From Lutibacter oricola (GTDB lineage Bacteria; Bacteroidota; Bacteroidia; Flavobacteriales; Flavobacteriaceae): a DNA stretch of 64,000 bases. The position numbers and the translations under genes are program-made. This document shows, piece by piece, positions 63,345 through 64,000 of the stretch; the stretch's first letter is position 1; every line of letters begins with the position of its first letter. A model generated the notes under the pieces. It saw nothing but the letters and a program-made list of their open reading frames with translations. It made no database searches and was not told where the DNA came from. Location: assembly GCF_900106565.1 (NCBI RefSeq), contig NZ_FNNJ01000002.1:422786-486785 (forward strand), given 5' to 3'.

Positions 63345-63791
63345 TTAGTTGTTTTGTTTTTTAGTTTTTGTTCCGTAAAAATAAAGCGAGTGGTTATGAA
63401 TTTCAATACCAAAAGTGTCCTCAATTGTTTTCTTGATAATTTGAACCCTTGGATCGCAAAATTCAATAACTTCACCAGTATCAGTTAATATTACGTGATC
63501 GTGTTGTTTATCGAAATAAGATTTTTCGTAGTGCGCTTGGTTTTTTCCAAACTGATGTTTTCTTACCAAGCCAGACTCTAATAAAAGCTCTATAGTATTA
63601 TATAAAGTAGCTCTACTAACTCGATAATTTTTATTTTTCATTTGAATATATAGAGACTCTATATCAAAATGTTCTTCTAAATCATAAATTTCTTGTAAAA
63701 TAGCAAAACGTTCGGGTGTTTTTCTATGGCTATTTGCTTCTAGAAAATTTACAAATACGCTTTTTACTATTTTTTGATTTTCGTTACTCAT
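63345..63791 (-). CDS. fur: Fur-family metalloregulator
   Basis: This 148-residue regulator has a winged helix (about 18-80; [25 protein letters not shown]) and a dimerisation domain with the metal-binding [17 protein letters not shown] and HNHSLYFYG. The structural-zinc CxxC seen in many Fur proteins (HxHxxCxxC) is replaced by TDTG. It could be Fur, PerR or Zur; the absent CxxC prevents a firm choice. Order relA/spoT, fur, purA is typical of the group. Promoter CAAAGTTA (63826-63833, minus-strand TAACTTTG) precedes it. Confidence 0.88.
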   Translation of the reverse strand: MSNENQKIVKSVFVNFLEANSHRKTPERFAILQEIYDLEEHFDIESLYIQMKNKNYRVSRATLYNTIELLLESGLVRKHQFGKNQAHYEKSYFDKQHDHVILTDTGEVIEFCDPRVQIIKKTIEDTFGIEIHNHSLYFYGTKTKKQNN

Positions 63792-63825
63792 ACTAATATT
63801 ATGATTGAGTTATAGAATTAATGCA

Positions 63826-63833
63826 CAAAGTTA
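63826..63833 (-). promoter_or_regulatory. fur-purA promoter -7 element
   Basis: On the minus strand TAACTTTG fits TAnnTTTG, 35 bases before the fur start. Confidence 0.5.
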
Positions 63834-63897
63834 ACCCTTATTTTCTAATCTTTTATAATGAATTTTGTTATTTATTAACGTTGTATTGTGAATAAAA

Positions 63898-64000
63898 CTA
63901 ATGTTTATAAATTCGATCTACTGAATCGATGCCGTCAATTTTTTTAAGTGTATCACTTAATTTTTGAAGCTGTGTTTTATTTTTAACCGTTACTGTTATT
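63898..64000 (-). CDS. C-terminal end of RelA/SpoT-type (p)ppGpp synthetase (ACT domain)
   Basis: The last 33 complete codons of a gene continuing beyond the window: VTVKNKTQLQKLSDTLKK then IDGIDSVDRIYKH and TAG. The pattern V-x-V-x-N-x-x-x-L-x-x-L...L-x-x-I-x-G-x-x-S-V-x-R is the end of the C-terminal ACT domain of RelA/SpoT proteins. A bifunctional relA/spoT gene commonly precedes fur and purA in Flavobacteriaceae. The fragment alone is short, so the family is moderately sure. Confidence 0.65.
   Translation of the reverse strand, partial: ITVTVKNKTQLQKLSDTLKKIDGIDSVDRIYKH

Overview
The window looks like a chromosomal segment of a marine or sediment-type member of the Flavobacteriaceae (Bacteroidota). 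The DNA is strongly AT-rich. Protein families are typical of that group: DUF4290, TIGR02757, an OstA-like protein, a two-motif DnaJ, the ParE/ParC pair, and lipoproteins with an acidic surface-export signal just after the lipobox cysteine. Many promoters match the Bacteroidota -7 element TAnnTTTG. I see no insertion sequence, prophage, integrase, CRISPR array, tRNA or rRNA. Nearly all of it reads as vertically inherited core genome with a few accessory clusters.

Layout. 1-3.1 kb: the 3' end of an outer-membrane barrel gene, an FMN-binding protein, a four-helix membrane protein with paired histidines, and a 5'-nucleotidase-type lipoprotein. 3.2-4.7 kb: guaB. 4.8-12.1 kb (minus strand): a tightly packed run in the order papain-like protease with DUF4384, caspase-like protease with four tandem lectin-like repeats, voltage-gated-type K+ channel, miaA, TIGR02757. 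12.2-20.7 kb (minus): a DUF3857/transglutaminase protein, an exonuclease-GIY-YIG fusion, a YggS-like PLP protein, DUF1015, serA, serC and an acyl-CoA reductase. 20.8-27.9 kb (plus): ferredoxin, ychF, an EamA transporter, parE and parC.

27.9-36.0 kb is a vitamin B12 locus. A seven-gene minus-strand operon holds cobU, cobT, cobS, cobC, a btuF-like binding protein, a degenerate PduO-like protein and a STAS-like protein. Divergent from it, a cobalamin riboswitch precedes a BtuB-like TonB receptor and a BtuG-like surface beta-propeller lipoprotein. Together these would capture corrinoids at the cell surface, pass them inward, and rebuild the lower nucleotide loop. No corrin-ring synthesis genes are present.

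36-46.3 kb: a FadL-type porin, a polytopic membrane protein with conserved-looking histidines, a UvrD/PcrA helicase, DUF4290, murA (Asp instead of the fosfomycin-target Cys), grpE with a sigma-54-like promoter, dnaJ, and the RNase P RNA. 46.5-56.7 kb: acnB, then glycogen synthesis glgA-glgC-glgB and a GH31 glucosidase. 56.8-64 kb: a Crp/Fnr regulator, a duplicated-domain lipoprotein and a TlpA thioredoxin (plus strand). These face a minus-strand run of a relA/spoT 3' end, fur, purA, an OstA-like gene and a class III aminotransferase.

The best candidates for an undescribed system are the papain/caspase/K+ channel operon (6.4-12.1 kb) and the two unassigned proteins at the tail of the B12 operon. 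The most interesting regulatory signals are the interlocked divergent promoters at 20.7 kb, the sigma-54-like grpE promoter, and a terminator-like hairpin that contains the start codon of the EamA transporter gene.
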